From Roseateles sp. YR242 (GTDB lineage: Bacteria; Pseudomonadota; Gammaproteobacteria; Burkholderiales; Burkholderiaceae_C): a stretch of 64,000 nt of DNA. Position numbers and translations under genes: made by a program. The notes beneath the pieces were generated by a model, which saw only the letters and a list, made by a program, of their open reading frames with translations, did not search any database and was not told where the DNA came from. Shown one piece after another: positions 46,198-54,840 of the stretch. Positions within the stretch are counted from its first letter, which is position 1, and every line of letters starts with the position of its first letter. The DNA is taken from positions 347,594 through 411,593 of the forward strand of contig NZ_FOAV01000002.1 of the NCBI RefSeq assembly GCF_900109745.1. The letters are read 5' to 3'.

Positions 46198-47856
46198 ATG
46201 AATCCCGACCTGCTTTCCGCGCTGGCCGCCGCCGGCCTGCTGACCGCTGCTCTCGCCCTGGCGCCCAAGGGCTGGCGGCGGCTGCAGCTCTCGCGCGCCA
46301 AACATCCCTCGCTGGCCGGCCATTCCCGCATGGCGGTGCGCCTGGCACGGCTGATGCCCTCACGCCGCTTTGGCGACGAGCGCTTCTTCCGCGCCGATGA
46401 TGTGCCGCTGGACGTGAGCGCCCGGCGCCGCGCCAGCTTTGCGGCCCTCTCCCACGAATTGCGGGAACGCCACGCCCTCAGCATTGCCGCCACCCGGTCG
46501 CTCAAGCCCGGCCTGCCGGACCTCCAGTTCACCAGCGGCTACCGCGTGCCGCCGCCCTTCAGCCCCCTGGTGCAGGAGACCCTGCCGCTGGGGGCGGTGA
46601 TGGCCCGCAGCGAGGGCCACTGGCTGACCGACCTGGACGGCCAGCGTTTCATCGATCTGGCTGGCAGCTATGGCGTCAACCTGTTCGGCTATGCGTTCTA
46701 TCAGCGCTGCATCGCCGAGGGCAGTGCCCGGGTGGCCGAGCTCGGCCCGGTGCTGGGCGTCTACCACCCGCTGGTGGAGCGCAATGTGCAGCGGCTGCTG
46801 GCGCTCTCCGGAATGGCGCAGTTGTCCTTTCACATGTCCGGCACCGAAGCGGTGATGCAGGCCGTGCGGCTGGCCCGTTATCACACCGGCCGCACCCACC
46901 TGGTGCGATTCTGCGGCGCCTATCACGGCTGGTGGGACGAGGCCCAGCCCGGCCCCGGCAATCCGCTGCCGGCCGAGCGCACCTACACGCTGCGCGATAT
47001 GCATGCGCGCAGCCTGCAGGTGCTGCGCACCCGGCGCGACATCGCCTGCGTGCTGGTGAACCCGTTGCAGGCCCTGCACCCCAACAAGCCGGCGCCCGGC
47101 GACGGCTCGCTGGTGGACAGCTCCCGCCGCGCGGCCTATGACCGCGAGGCCTACGCCACCTGGCTGCGTGAGCTGCGCCAGGTCTGCACGGAGCGCGGCA
47201 TCGCACTGATCTTTGACGAAGTCTTCATGGGCTTCCGCCTGGGGGTGGGTGGTGCGCAGCGCTACTTCGGCGTGCAGGCCGACCTGGTGACTTACGGCAA
47301 GACCCTGGGCGGCGGATTGCCGGTGGGCGTGGTCTGCGGCAAGGCGGCCTGGATGAAGCGCTACCGCGAACAGCGCCCGGCGGATATCTGCTTTGCGCGA
47401 GGCACCTTCAACACCCATCCGTATGTGATGGGCGCGATGTCGGTCTTCCTCGACGCGCTGGAAGACCCGGCCTGGCAACGCACCCTGGCGGACCAGGACC
47501 AGGTGCAGGACGCACGCCGCGCCCGCCTCAATGCCGCGCTGGAAACCGCCGACCTGCCGGTGCGGGCGGCCAACATGTCCTCGGTCTGGACGCTCTACTA
47601 CCTGCAACCGTCCCGCTACAACTGGATGCTGCAGTACTTCATGCGGGCGCAGGGTCTGGCATTGAGCTGGGTGGGCACCGGCCGCATGATCTTCAGCACC
47701 GATTTCAGCGAACAGGATTTCGACGAGGTGCAGCGCCGCATCCTCGCGGCCGCCCAGGCCATGCGCGACGGCGGCTGGTGGGCCGCCCCTGCCGACCTCA
47801 CCAACAAGGCGATCAAGCGGCAACTGCTGATGGAGACGCTGGGGCTGGCGCGCTGA
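46198..47856 (+). CDS. Membrane-anchored class III PLP-dependent aminotransferase
   Basis: A 552-residue enzyme of the fold-type I class III family, which also holds HemL. It has an extra N-terminal hydrophobic helix (LLSALAAAGLLTAALALAP, residues 4-22), then a basic stretch. The PLP features are SGTEAVMQAVRLARYHTG, FDEVFMGFRLGVG and lysine K368 in VTYGKTLGGGLPVG. The start is the ATG at 46198, with GAGG 8 nt upstream; a GTG at 46156 would start inside the inverted-repeat element. The substrate is unknown. Membrane anchoring next to psd suggests a lipid-linked or membrane-proximal amine, which is inference. Confidence 0.82.
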   Translation: MNPDLLSALAAAGLLTAALALAPKGWRRLQLSRAKHPSLAGHSRMAVRLARLMPSRRFGDERFFRADDVPLDVSARRRASFAALSHELRERHALSIAATRSLKPGLPDLQFTSGYRVPPPFSPLVQETLPLGAVMARSEGHWLTDLDGQRFIDLAGSYGVNLFGYAFYQRCIAEGSARVAELGPVLGVYHPLVERNVQRLLALSGMAQLSFHMSGTEAVMQAVRLARYHTGRTHLVRFCGAYHGWWDEAQPGPGNPLPAERTYTLRDMHARSLQVLRTRRDIACVLVNPLQALHPNKPAPGDGSLVDSSRRAAYDREAYATWLRELRQVCTERGIALIFDEVFMGFRLGVGGAQRYFGVQADLVTYGKTLGGGLPVGVVCGKAAWMKRYREQRPADICFARGTFNTHPYVMGAMSVFLDALEDPAWQRTLADQDQVQDARRARLNAALETADLPVRAANMSSVWTLYYLQPSRYNWMLQYFMRAQGLALSWVGTGRMIFSTDFSEQDFDEVQRRILAAAQAMRDGGWWAAPADLTNKAIKRQLLMETLGLAR

Positions 47857-47859
47857 GTG

Positions 47860-47932
47860 GCTCAGCAGCTCAGCAGCTCAGCAGCTCAGCAGCTCAGCAG
47901 CTCAGCAGCTCAGCAGCTCAGCAGCTCAGCTT
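47860..47932. repeat. Octanucleotide microsatellite, nine copies of GCTCAGCA
   Basis: The 8-bp unit GCTCAGCA is repeated without error from just after the aminotransferase stop codon to about 47932. It ends 13 bp before the stop codon of the convergent hydrolase. Such a pure 8-mer run is prone to slipped-strand length change, and because 8 is not a multiple of 3 any translation through it would change frame. Confidence 0.92.
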
Positions 47933-47944
47933 CCGATGATCCGG

Positions 47945-48991
47945 TCAACGTGGCGCTGAGGCTGCGGGCTTCAGTGCAGGTGCAGGTGCAGGTGACGATG
48001 CAGCTCGGGTTGGCGCCGGCGTGCCAGCGCCACGGAGTTCTGTAGCTACAGATGACGCCGCAGAAGCTGCTGGCGCCACGGGGACTGCAGCTGCTGCGGA
48101 CGCCGCTGAAGCCGCAGAGGCCGCAGAGGCCGCAGACGCCGCCGCAGACGCGGCCTCCGCCCGTGCGTGGATCTCCTGCACCACCTCATCCACGGCCTGC
48201 GCCACCACCTCCGGCTTGTCCCGCTGGATGTAATGGCCGGCGCCTGGCACCGGCTCGATGCGCTTGCCCCCCGTCAGCGGCAGCCAGTTCGGCTCCAGGC
48301 CATGCACCATGGCCTCGAAACCGCTGATCGTTTCCTCCGGCGTGTAGACGGTCCGCGTCAGCACCCGCACCGGCACATTGGGCCGCCGCTTGGGCAGCAG
48401 CGCGTCCACGCACTCGATCTGCATGTTGTATTCCACCTGCAAGATGCCCCGGAACACGCGCCGGCTCATGCTTTCCAGCATGTTGGCCATCAGGGGCACC
48501 TCCACCTGCATGCGGCGGGTGTGCATCGGGTGCACCGCATCCACCAGCACCAGGCCCGCCACTTCATCCGGATACAGCCGCGAAAACGCGTACTGGTAGA
48601 GGCCACCCATTGAATGCCCCACCAGCACGTAGGGCGGCTGGATGCCGGCGGCATGCAGCAGGTCGTGCAATTCCGTGGCGATGCCGCAGGGGTTGCGCGG
48701 CGTGGGCGGGGTGGCTGTGCTGTCGCCGTAACCGGGGCGGTCATAGGCGAAAACCGAATAACGGCCGCGCAGTTCGGACAGCACCGGAATCCAGGGGTCT
48801 CGCCCATCGCCGATGCTGGATTGCAGCACCACCACCGGCTTGCCCTGCCCCACCAGCGTGTAGACCACCGGCCCGCCGACCAGGCGTTGCATGCCGGTGT
48901 TGGGCATGGCGCTGCAGCCTGCAAGCAGCACGGGCAGCAAGGACAGGGACAGGACGGGTGCGGACCAGCGGCGCCAGCGCAACAAGGACAT
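47945..48991 (-). CDS. Alpha/beta-hydrolase lipoprotein with Ala-rich tail
   Basis: A 348-residue predicted lipoprotein (lipobox LLAGC, C26). The hydrolase core shows FAYDRPGYGDS, the nucleophile motif LVGHSMGGLYQYA (S127) and the base in GAGHYIQRDKP. It is followed by about 75 residues that are almost only Ala, Ser, Pro and Val, encoded by imperfect GC-rich repeats. The tail has no counterpart in ordinary hydrolases and may span the envelope or be repeat-generated. Substrate unknown. It is convergent with the aminotransferase across the octamer repeat. Confidence 0.82.
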   Translation of the reverse strand: MSLLRWRRWSAPVLSLSLLPVLLAGCSAMPNTGMQRLVGGPVVYTLVGQGKPVVVLQSSIGDGRDPWIPVLSELRGRYSVFAYDRPGYGDSTATPPTPRNPCGIATELHDLLHAAGIQPPYVLVGHSMGGLYQYAFSRLYPDEVAGLVLVDAVHPMHTRRMQVEVPLMANMLESMSRRVFRGILQVEYNMQIECVDALLPKRRPNVPVRVLTRTVYTPEETISGFEAMVHGLEPNWLPLTGGKRIEPVPGAGHYIQRDKPEVVAQAVDEVVQEIHARAEAASAAASAASAASAASAASAAAAVPVAPAASAASSVATELRGAGTPAPTRAASSPAPAPALKPAASAPR

Positions 48992-49116
48992 GCGAAAAAC
49001 TCCTGAACAGCACGGATTTCCGGCGAGCCGTCCAGGCAGACGCCCCCTGTCCCACCGCCGGACCGATGCCGGCAGCGGGCAGGTGTTCGCCCGTTCAGGA
49101 ACCCAGGCGCCTGCGC

Positions 49117-49758
49117 TCAGGCCGCCTGCTCACCGTGTCCTGCATTCTGCCGTTCCATGAGCACGTGATGCATGGGATCCATCCGTTCGCCGCGCAACAG
49201 ATGCAACGGGGCGCGATGGTAGAGCTGGATGTCGTGGAAGGGGTCGGTGATGATCTTGGTGGCCCAGGCCAGGCCCGTGCGCAGGTCGCGGGTCACCGCC
49301 AACTGCAGCACGCGAAACAACAGGCCGCCCGCGCCCAACCAGAACCACACCAGCCCCAACTGGTGCAGGTAGTCCACGAAGCGGGTGGCGGGTGCCAACA
49401 GGCCCCACAGGCCGGGCTGCAGCCACAGCACCACCGGCGATGCGGCCCACAGCAGCATCAGCACCACCTTGCGGCGCAGGTTGTAGCCAATCTTGATGGC
49501 TTCCTTGTGGTCATGGGTGGCCTGGTTGACCTCATCGAATCCCTTGGGCTCGAAGAAGAAGTGGCCCGCCTGACGGCTGGTCATGGAGACTCCCCAGGCC
49601 AGCAGCGCGGCCCAGGCCGGGTCGACCAGCAGCAGGGCGTAGGCCACCACGAAACAGCAGGCGCTCAACAGATGCAGCGACTGGTTGATGCGGCAGTGGT
49701 GGTAGTAGCGGTGGTCGTCCCAACGCTGTTCATTGAGCAGATCCAGAAAGTCCTTCAT
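49117..49758 (-). CDS. Mpo1-like (DUF962-type) histidine-rich membrane protein
   Basis: A 213-residue protein with about four membrane helices. Its histidine pattern resembles the Mpo1/YGL010w family, an Fe(II)-dependent 2-hydroxy-fatty-acid dioxygenase. It has YYHHCRINQSLHLL near the N-terminus and QAGHFFFEP after the second helix. Further histidines are in THDHKEA, FHDIQLYHRAPLH and MHHV. It diverges from Mpo1 elsewhere, so the assignment is tentative. The start is the ATG at 49758, after a GAGGG ribosome site. Confidence 0.6.
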   Translation of the reverse strand: MKDFLDLLNEQRWDDHRYYHHCRINQSLHLLSACCFVVAYALLLVDPAWAALLAWGVSMTSRQAGHFFFEPKGFDEVNQATHDHKEAIKIGYNLRRKVVLMLLWAASPVVLWLQPGLWGLLAPATRFVDYLHQLGLVWFWLGAGGLLFRVLQLAVTRDLRTGLAWATKIITDPFHDIQLYHRAPLHLLRGERMDPMHHVLMERQNAGHGEQAA

Positions 49759-50017
49759 GCAGCCCTCTTCCAGGTAGTGAGCAGGTGATGCACCCACGCT
49801 GCGCAGGCAATGCAGCGGCGGTGCAGGGGCGGGCCGTCCGCACCCCGGCCCGCTGGCCGCGCCGGCCGCTGCGCTGTGTCAGCGGCGTGGCAACGGTGTG
49901 GCAGTCGGGTGGCGCCTTCGCGACGGCAGCGTGGCGACTGTGTCAAGGCGCTGTTTCAGGCGCATGACGGTGGCGGGCGTCACACAACTGTTGCGTTGGC
50001 CGACCATCATGCAGGCC

Positions 50018-51268
50018 ATGACCACCGCGCCTATCGAACTTGAAGTGGACGAGTTGCCTACCCGCCAACGGCATTTCCGCGTGGCCGTGGTGACGGAGAC
50101 TTATCCGCCCGAGGTCAACGGCGTGGCCCGCAGCATCGCCAGTGTGGTGCAGGGGCTGCAGGCCCGCGACCATGCGGTTCAGCTGCTGCGGCCACGCCAG
50201 GGCGGCAGCGACACCGAGGCGCCACGAGTGGATGAAGTCCTCATGCGAGGCCTGCCGGTACCGCGTTATCCGCATCTGCGCATGGGCGTGGTGTCCAAGC
50301 GCACGCTGGTCCAGCTGTGGGCCAACCGCCGCCCTGATGTGGTGCACATCGCCACCGAGGGCCCGATGGGCTGGTCCGCGCTACAGGCGGCACGCCAGCT
50401 CAAGCTGCCAGTGGTGTCGGAGTTCCGCACCAATTTCCATGCCTATGCGCAGCATTACGGCATTGGTTGGCTGCGCCGGCCGCTGCTGGCCTACCTGCGC
50501 AAGTTCCACAACCGCTGCCACAGCACCATGGTGCCCAACGCCACGCTGGCGGGGGAACTGATGGCGCAGGGGTTCCGCCATGTCAGCGTGATCTCGCGCG
50601 GGGTGGACACGCAACTGTTTGATCCGGCCCGCCGGAGCGAGGCCCTGCGGGCGCAATGGGGGGCCGCGCCGCAAGACCCGGTGCTGATGCATGTGGGCCG
50701 GCTGGCAGCGGAAAAGAACCTGCAGCTGCTGGTGGACCTGTGGCCCGCCGTGCGCCGCCATCACCCGCGCGCACGCCTCGTGCTGGTGGGTGACGGCCCG
50801 GCGCGTGCGGAGCTGCAGCAGCAGTTGCCCGATGCGGTCTTTGCCGGCATGCGCCACGGGGCGGACCTGGCGGCACACTACGCCAGCGCAGACCTGTTCC
50901 TCTTCCCCAGCGTGACCGAGACCTTCGGCAATGTGACCCCCGAGGCGCTGGCGAGCGGGCTGCCGGTGGTGGCGTTCCACTATGCGGCGGCGGCCTTGCT
51001 GGTGCGTGATGGTGTCAACGGGGGTACGGTGCCGCTGGGCAGCGACACCAGCACCTTCCTGGAACGTGTGCTCGGCCTGCTGCGTGACCGCCACCAGTTG
51101 AGCGCCATGCGCAGTGCTGCTCGCGAAGGGGCCGAATGCATGGGTTGGGACGGCATCGTGCAAAGCATCGAGCAGATCTATGCCAACGCCGTTGATGCCA
51201 CCAACGTCGCCCTTCACTTCACCTCTCAACTCTCTGGCATGGCGGCCCGACCGGCGCAAGGCGGCTGA
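50018..51268 (+). CDS. GT4-family glycosyltransferase
   Basis: A 416-residue GT-B fold retaining glycosyltransferase. The N-terminal acceptor domain has VVTETYPPEVNGVARSIASV and VVSEFRTNFHAYAQHYG. The C-terminal donor domain has MHVGRLAAEKNLQLLVDLWP and the E-x7-E type site TETFGNVTPEALASGLP near 300-316. The sequence style recalls enzymes that glycosylate diacylglycerol or make PI mannosides (SqdX/MgtA-like). The ATG at 50009 is an alternative start. Its last 43 bp overlap lplT on the opposite strand. Confidence 0.85.
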   Translation: MTTAPIELEVDELPTRQRHFRVAVVTETYPPEVNGVARSIASVVQGLQARDHAVQLLRPRQGGSDTEAPRVDEVLMRGLPVPRYPHLRMGVVSKRTLVQLWANRRPDVVHIATEGPMGWSALQAARQLKLPVVSEFRTNFHAYAQHYGIGWLRRPLLAYLRKFHNRCHSTMVPNATLAGELMAQGFRHVSVISRGVDTQLFDPARRSEALRAQWGAAPQDPVLMHVGRLAAEKNLQLLVDLWPAVRRHHPRARLVLVGDGPARAELQQQLPDAVFAGMRHGADLAAHYASADLFLFPSVTETFGNVTPEALASGLPVVAFHYAAAALLVRDGVNGGTVPLGSDTSTFLERVLGLLRDRHQLSAMRSAAREGAECMGWDGIVQSIEQIYANAVDATNVALHFTSQLSGMAARPAQGG

Positions 51269-52488
51269 GCGGCCAGGGTGCAATTAGGGCCGTGTCGCCA
51301 GCGACGGAGCATCAGGAGCAGCACACTCAGGCTGACGAAGGTGCCCAGCCCGCTCATCAGCCAGACCAGCGGCACCCCCGCAGCCTGCAGGGCGGCGTAG
51401 GTGCCCAGCATCAGCAGGATGCTGAGGTTCTCATTAAAGCCCTGCACCGCGATGGAACGGCCCGCGCTCAGCAGCTGCACGCCCCGGTGCTGCAGCAATG
51501 CATTCATCGGCACCACCATGGCCCCGCCCACGGCACCCACCAGCACCATGGCCGGCAAGGCCCAGCCCAGTGAGCGCACCCAGGGCGTGGCCAACATCAG
51601 CAGGCCCAGCATGAGCCCCAGCGGCAGGACCCGCACCGCGTGATGCAGCCCGATCCAGCGGCCCGCCAGCCCGGCGCCCGCCACCACGCCCACCGCCACC
51701 GTGGCCTGCAGGTAGGCGCCCTGGTTGAGCCGCAGGCCCAGCACATCCTGCGCCCACTGCAGCACCGCCAGTTGCAGCGTGGCGCCCGCACCCCAGAACA
51801 GTGTGGTCATGGACAAGGACAGACGACCGCCCAGACGGTCCCGCCACAGCGTGGCATTGGACGCAAGAAAATCCCGCAGGATCGCGAGCGGCCGCCGCGG
51901 CGCCCGGGCATAGACCGCGCCACTGTCCGGTACCCGCAGTTGAAGCCCGGCAGCGGCCGCGTAGATGAAGACCAGCGCCAGCAATGAACCCACCAGCGGG
52001 CTTCGCAACCCCCAGCCCCCGGCCGTCGCCATCCACCAGGGGCTGACCAGCAGCCCACCCGCCAGCGTGCCCAGCAGCACCGAACACACCACCGACACTT
52101 CGATCCAGCCATTCGCAGCCACCAGCCGGCTGGCCGGCACGATCTCGGTGATCAGGCCGTACTTGGCCGGCGCATAACAAGCCGCCGCCACGCCCACCAA
52201 CGCAAAGGCCGCGAGCGGATCCAGCCCCAGCACCATCGCCCCCACACCCACCGCCTTGAGTGCATTCATCCAGCTCATCAGCGCCGCCTTCGGGACAGCA
52301 TCCGCCACCAGACCCACCACCGGCGCCAACACCACATAGGCCAAGGTGAAGCAGAGCTTGAGCAGCGGCGCCCACCAGATGGGCTGCCCCATCTCCCGCA
52401 ACATCGCAATGCCAACGATCAGCAGGGCGTTGTCCGCCAGCGCGGAAAAGAACTGGGCAGCGATGAGCGTGTAGAAACGATGTGGCAT
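51226..52488 (-). CDS. lplT: Lysophospholipid transporter LplT
   Basis: An MFS-fold flippase that moves lysophospholipids across the inner membrane for re-acylation. The 420-residue protein has about twelve helices and starts MPHRFYTLIAAQFFSALADN, close to the LplT consensus for the first helix. FTLAYVVLAPVVGLVAD and YAPAKYGLITEIVP are also typical. The start is the ATG at 52488; the frame is open further upstream but without membrane character. No fused acyltransferase domain is present; the plsC-type gene at 12.9 kb is distant. Confidence 0.9.
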   Translation of the reverse strand: MPHRFYTLIAAQFFSALADNALLIVGIAMLREMGQPIWWAPLLKLCFTLAYVVLAPVVGLVADAVPKAALMSWMNALKAVGVGAMVLGLDPLAAFALVGVAAACYAPAKYGLITEIVPASRLVAANGWIEVSVVCSVLLGTLAGGLLVSPWWMATAGGWGLRSPLVGSLLALVFIYAAAAGLQLRVPDSGAVYARAPRRPLAILRDFLASNATLWRDRLGGRLSLSMTTLFWGAGATLQLAVLQWAQDVLGLRLNQGAYLQATVAVGVVAGAGLAGRWIGLHHAVRVLPLGLMLGLLMLATPWVRSLGWALPAMVLVGAVGGAMVVPMNALLQHRGVQLLSAGRSIAVQGFNENLSILLMLGTYAALQAAGVPLVWLMSGLGTFVSLSVLLLMLRRWRHGPNCTLAAQPPCAGRAAMPES

Positions 52489-52788
52489 GGGCAGCGGCGG
52501 TCGGGGCCGCCGCAGTGTGGAAGCGCCAGGTGACCACCGCTTGACAAGGCTTTGACAGCGCCGTGACGCCGGCTTGTCCACTGCTGAACACAGCTTTCTG
52601 GCCAAACCGCGGCATTTCTTCGGTTTTCCGCGCTGTTTTGGCAGCTTTTCGCGCATTCGAGGGGAAACGCATCCACCGCACCCCCAACATGGCGCCGTGG
52701 GCCGGTCGCCACGACCGGAACGAATTGACACCGTGGCCACCGTGCCCCCATCCGGGGATCCCCGGGGATCAGCGACAATGCCGCCGCT
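52489..52788. other. 300-bp divergent intergenic region, no gene seen
   Basis: Lies between lplT (minus) and the RNase II gene (plus). It contains a palindrome CCGGGGATCCCCGG (52752-52765 area) and TTGACA at 52725-52730. GACAAT at 52774-52779 ends 9 nt before the RNase start codon. No open frame in it is supported. Confidence 0.5.
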
Positions 52789-54831
52789 ATGTTTGCCCTC
52801 TTCGAAGAAGCCGGAAAATTTCTCGCCGGCCGCATCCTGTCCGAAGCCGAGTCCTCGATGCAGATCGAGCTGGATTCGGGCAAACGCGTCAAAGTCAAAT
52901 CCGCCAATGTGCTGCTCAAGTTCGACAAGCCCTCACCGGCCGAACTGATCGCGGACGGCCAGCGCCTCGCCCAGGAGATCGACCTGGACCTGGCCTGGGA
53001 GTTCGCCCCGGATGCGGAGTTCGGTTTTGCCGACCTCGCCCGGGACTACTTTGACGAAAAAGCCACCCTCGGCCAGCAGGCCGGTGCCCTGTTCCGCCTG
53101 TTCGAGGCGCCGCATTACTTCCGGCGCATGGGCAAGGGCCAGTTCAAGAAGGCGCCGGCGGACATCGTCAAGGCCGCGCTGCTGGGCATCGAGCGCAAGA
53201 AGCAGATCGCCGCCCAGATCGAGGAATGGACCGTGGAACTGGCCGAAGGCCGCTGCCCGGCCCCGATCGCGGAGCAGATCTATCGCATCCTCTTCCGCCC
53301 CGACAAGAACGGCCCGGAATACAAGGCCTTGGTGGAAGCCGCCCGTCGCAGCCACAAGGCACCGCTGGACCTGCTCAAGGACGCTGGCGCCATCACCAGC
53401 CCTTATCAGTTCCACTGGAAGCGCTTCCTCTTCGAACACTTCCCCAAGGGCACGAATTTCCCGGCCCTGTCGGCGCCGCTCATCAAGGATGAGCTGCCGC
53501 TGTCCCCGGTGCGGGCCTTCTCCATCGACGATTCGGCCACCACCGAAATCGACGATGCGCTGTCCGTGCAGGGCCTGGGCACCGGCACGGTGATCTTTGG
53601 TGTGCACATCGCCGCCCCCGCCCTGGCCATCCAGCCGGATTCGCCGGTGGACAAGGTGGCGCGTGAACGCTTCAGCACCGTCTACATGCCGGGCTGGAAG
53701 CTGACCATGCTGCCGGACGAGGTGGTGCAGTCCTACACCTTGATCGAAGGCCGGGACTGCCCGGCCGTCAGCATCTACCTCACGATGGACGAGGCCACGC
53801 TGGAGATCACCGCGCGCGAGACGCGTCTGGATCGGGTGCCCATCGTGGCCAACCTGCGCCATGACAAGCTGGACAAGGTCATCACCGATGCCACGCTCAC
53901 CGGCGCGGAACCGGCCGACTACGACTTCGCCCCGGAACTGGCCTTTGCCTACCGCCTCGCCAAGGACCTCAAGGTCAAGCGCGAAGTGGTGCGCGGCAAG
54001 CCCGAGACCTTCAACCGGCCGGACTACAACTTCCGCCTGGACAACAACGGCGAGCACGAGCCCAACGGCCTGGAACAGGTCAGCATCGGCGTTCGCCAGC
54101 GCGGCGCGGCGCTGGACCTGATCGTGGCCGAAGCCATGATCCTCGCCAACAGCAGCTGGGGTGGATTCCTGGCTGAATGCGGAGTGCCCGGCATCTACCG
54201 CAGCCAGGCCAGCCTGGCCCCCGGCATCAAGGTGCGCATGGGCACCAAGCCGGCGCCGCATGCCGGCATGGGCGTCTCGCAATACACCTGGGCCACCTCG
54301 CCGCTGCGCCGCTATGTGGACCTGGTGAACCAGTGGCAGATCATTGCCTGCGCCCGCCATGGCCGCACCGCCGCGCTGGTGGCGCCGTTCAAGCCCAAGG
54401 ACGCTCAGCTCTTCTCCATCATCTCCGGCTTCGACGCCGCCTACAGCGCCTACAACGGCTTCCAGTCCGGCATCGAACGCTACTGGACGCTGCGCTACCT
54501 GCAGCAGCAGGGCATCACCGAGCTGACCGCCACGGTGATGAAGGAGGGCCTGGTCCGCGCCGACGACCTGCCGCTGGTGTTCCGTGCGCTGGGCTGCGAG
54601 AACCTGCCGCGTCACACCCATGTGAAGGTGCGCATCACCGGGCTGGATGAACTGACCCTGGACGTGCACGCCAACCTGGTGGAGCGCCTGGACGCGCCGG
54701 CGCCAGCGGACGACGCCAGCGACGCGGAAGAGGACGAGGAACCCAGCGGCGTGCTGACCCTGGCCATCGACGTGAACGCCGAGGACGCGCCGGCCGCGGC
54801 CTCCGAACCGGCGCCCCCGGGCGCTCCCTGA
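52789..54831 (+). CDS. RNase II/RNB-domain exoribonuclease
   Basis: A 3'-5' exoribonuclease of the RNase II/R family. The 680-residue protein has an unusual N-terminal region (about 1-235) without an obvious cold-shock pair. The RNB domain then starts with FSIDDSATTEIDDALSV near 243-259, where acidic residues bind the catalytic metals. WATSPLRRYVDLVNQWQ is the conserved RNB end motif. The C-terminal S1-like segment is followed by an acidic/Pro tail. It is shorter than RNase R, so RNase II-like (rnb) is the better fit. It precedes the TonB-family gene by 9 bp. Confidence 0.88.
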   Translation: MFALFEEAGKFLAGRILSEAESSMQIELDSGKRVKVKSANVLLKFDKPSPAELIADGQRLAQEIDLDLAWEFAPDAEFGFADLARDYFDEKATLGQQAGALFRLFEAPHYFRRMGKGQFKKAPADIVKAALLGIERKKQIAAQIEEWTVELAEGRCPAPIAEQIYRILFRPDKNGPEYKALVEAARRSHKAPLDLLKDAGAITSPYQFHWKRFLFEHFPKGTNFPALSAPLIKDELPLSPVRAFSIDDSATTEIDDALSVQGLGTGTVIFGVHIAAPALAIQPDSPVDKVARERFSTVYMPGWKLTMLPDEVVQSYTLIEGRDCPAVSIYLTMDEATLEITARETRLDRVPIVANLRHDKLDKVITDATLTGAEPADYDFAPELAFAYRLAKDLKVKREVVRGKPETFNRPDYNFRLDNNGEHEPNGLEQVSIGVRQRGAALDLIVAEAMILANSSWGGFLAECGVPGIYRSQASLAPGIKVRMGTKPAPHAGMGVSQYTWATSPLRRYVDLVNQWQIIACARHGRTAALVAPFKPKDAQLFSIISGFDAAYSAYNGFQSGIERYWTLRYLQQQGITELTATVMKEGLVRADDLPLVFRALGCENLPRHTHVKVRITGLDELTLDVHANLVERLDAPAPADDASDAEEDEEPSGVLTLAIDVNAEDAPAAASEPAPPGAP

Positions 54832-54840
54832 TCTCATCAC

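Noticed and set aside
47860..47932. Phase-variable small gene reading through the octamer repeat
   Set aside because: The 62-codon frame translates only repeat residues and lacks a ribosome site.
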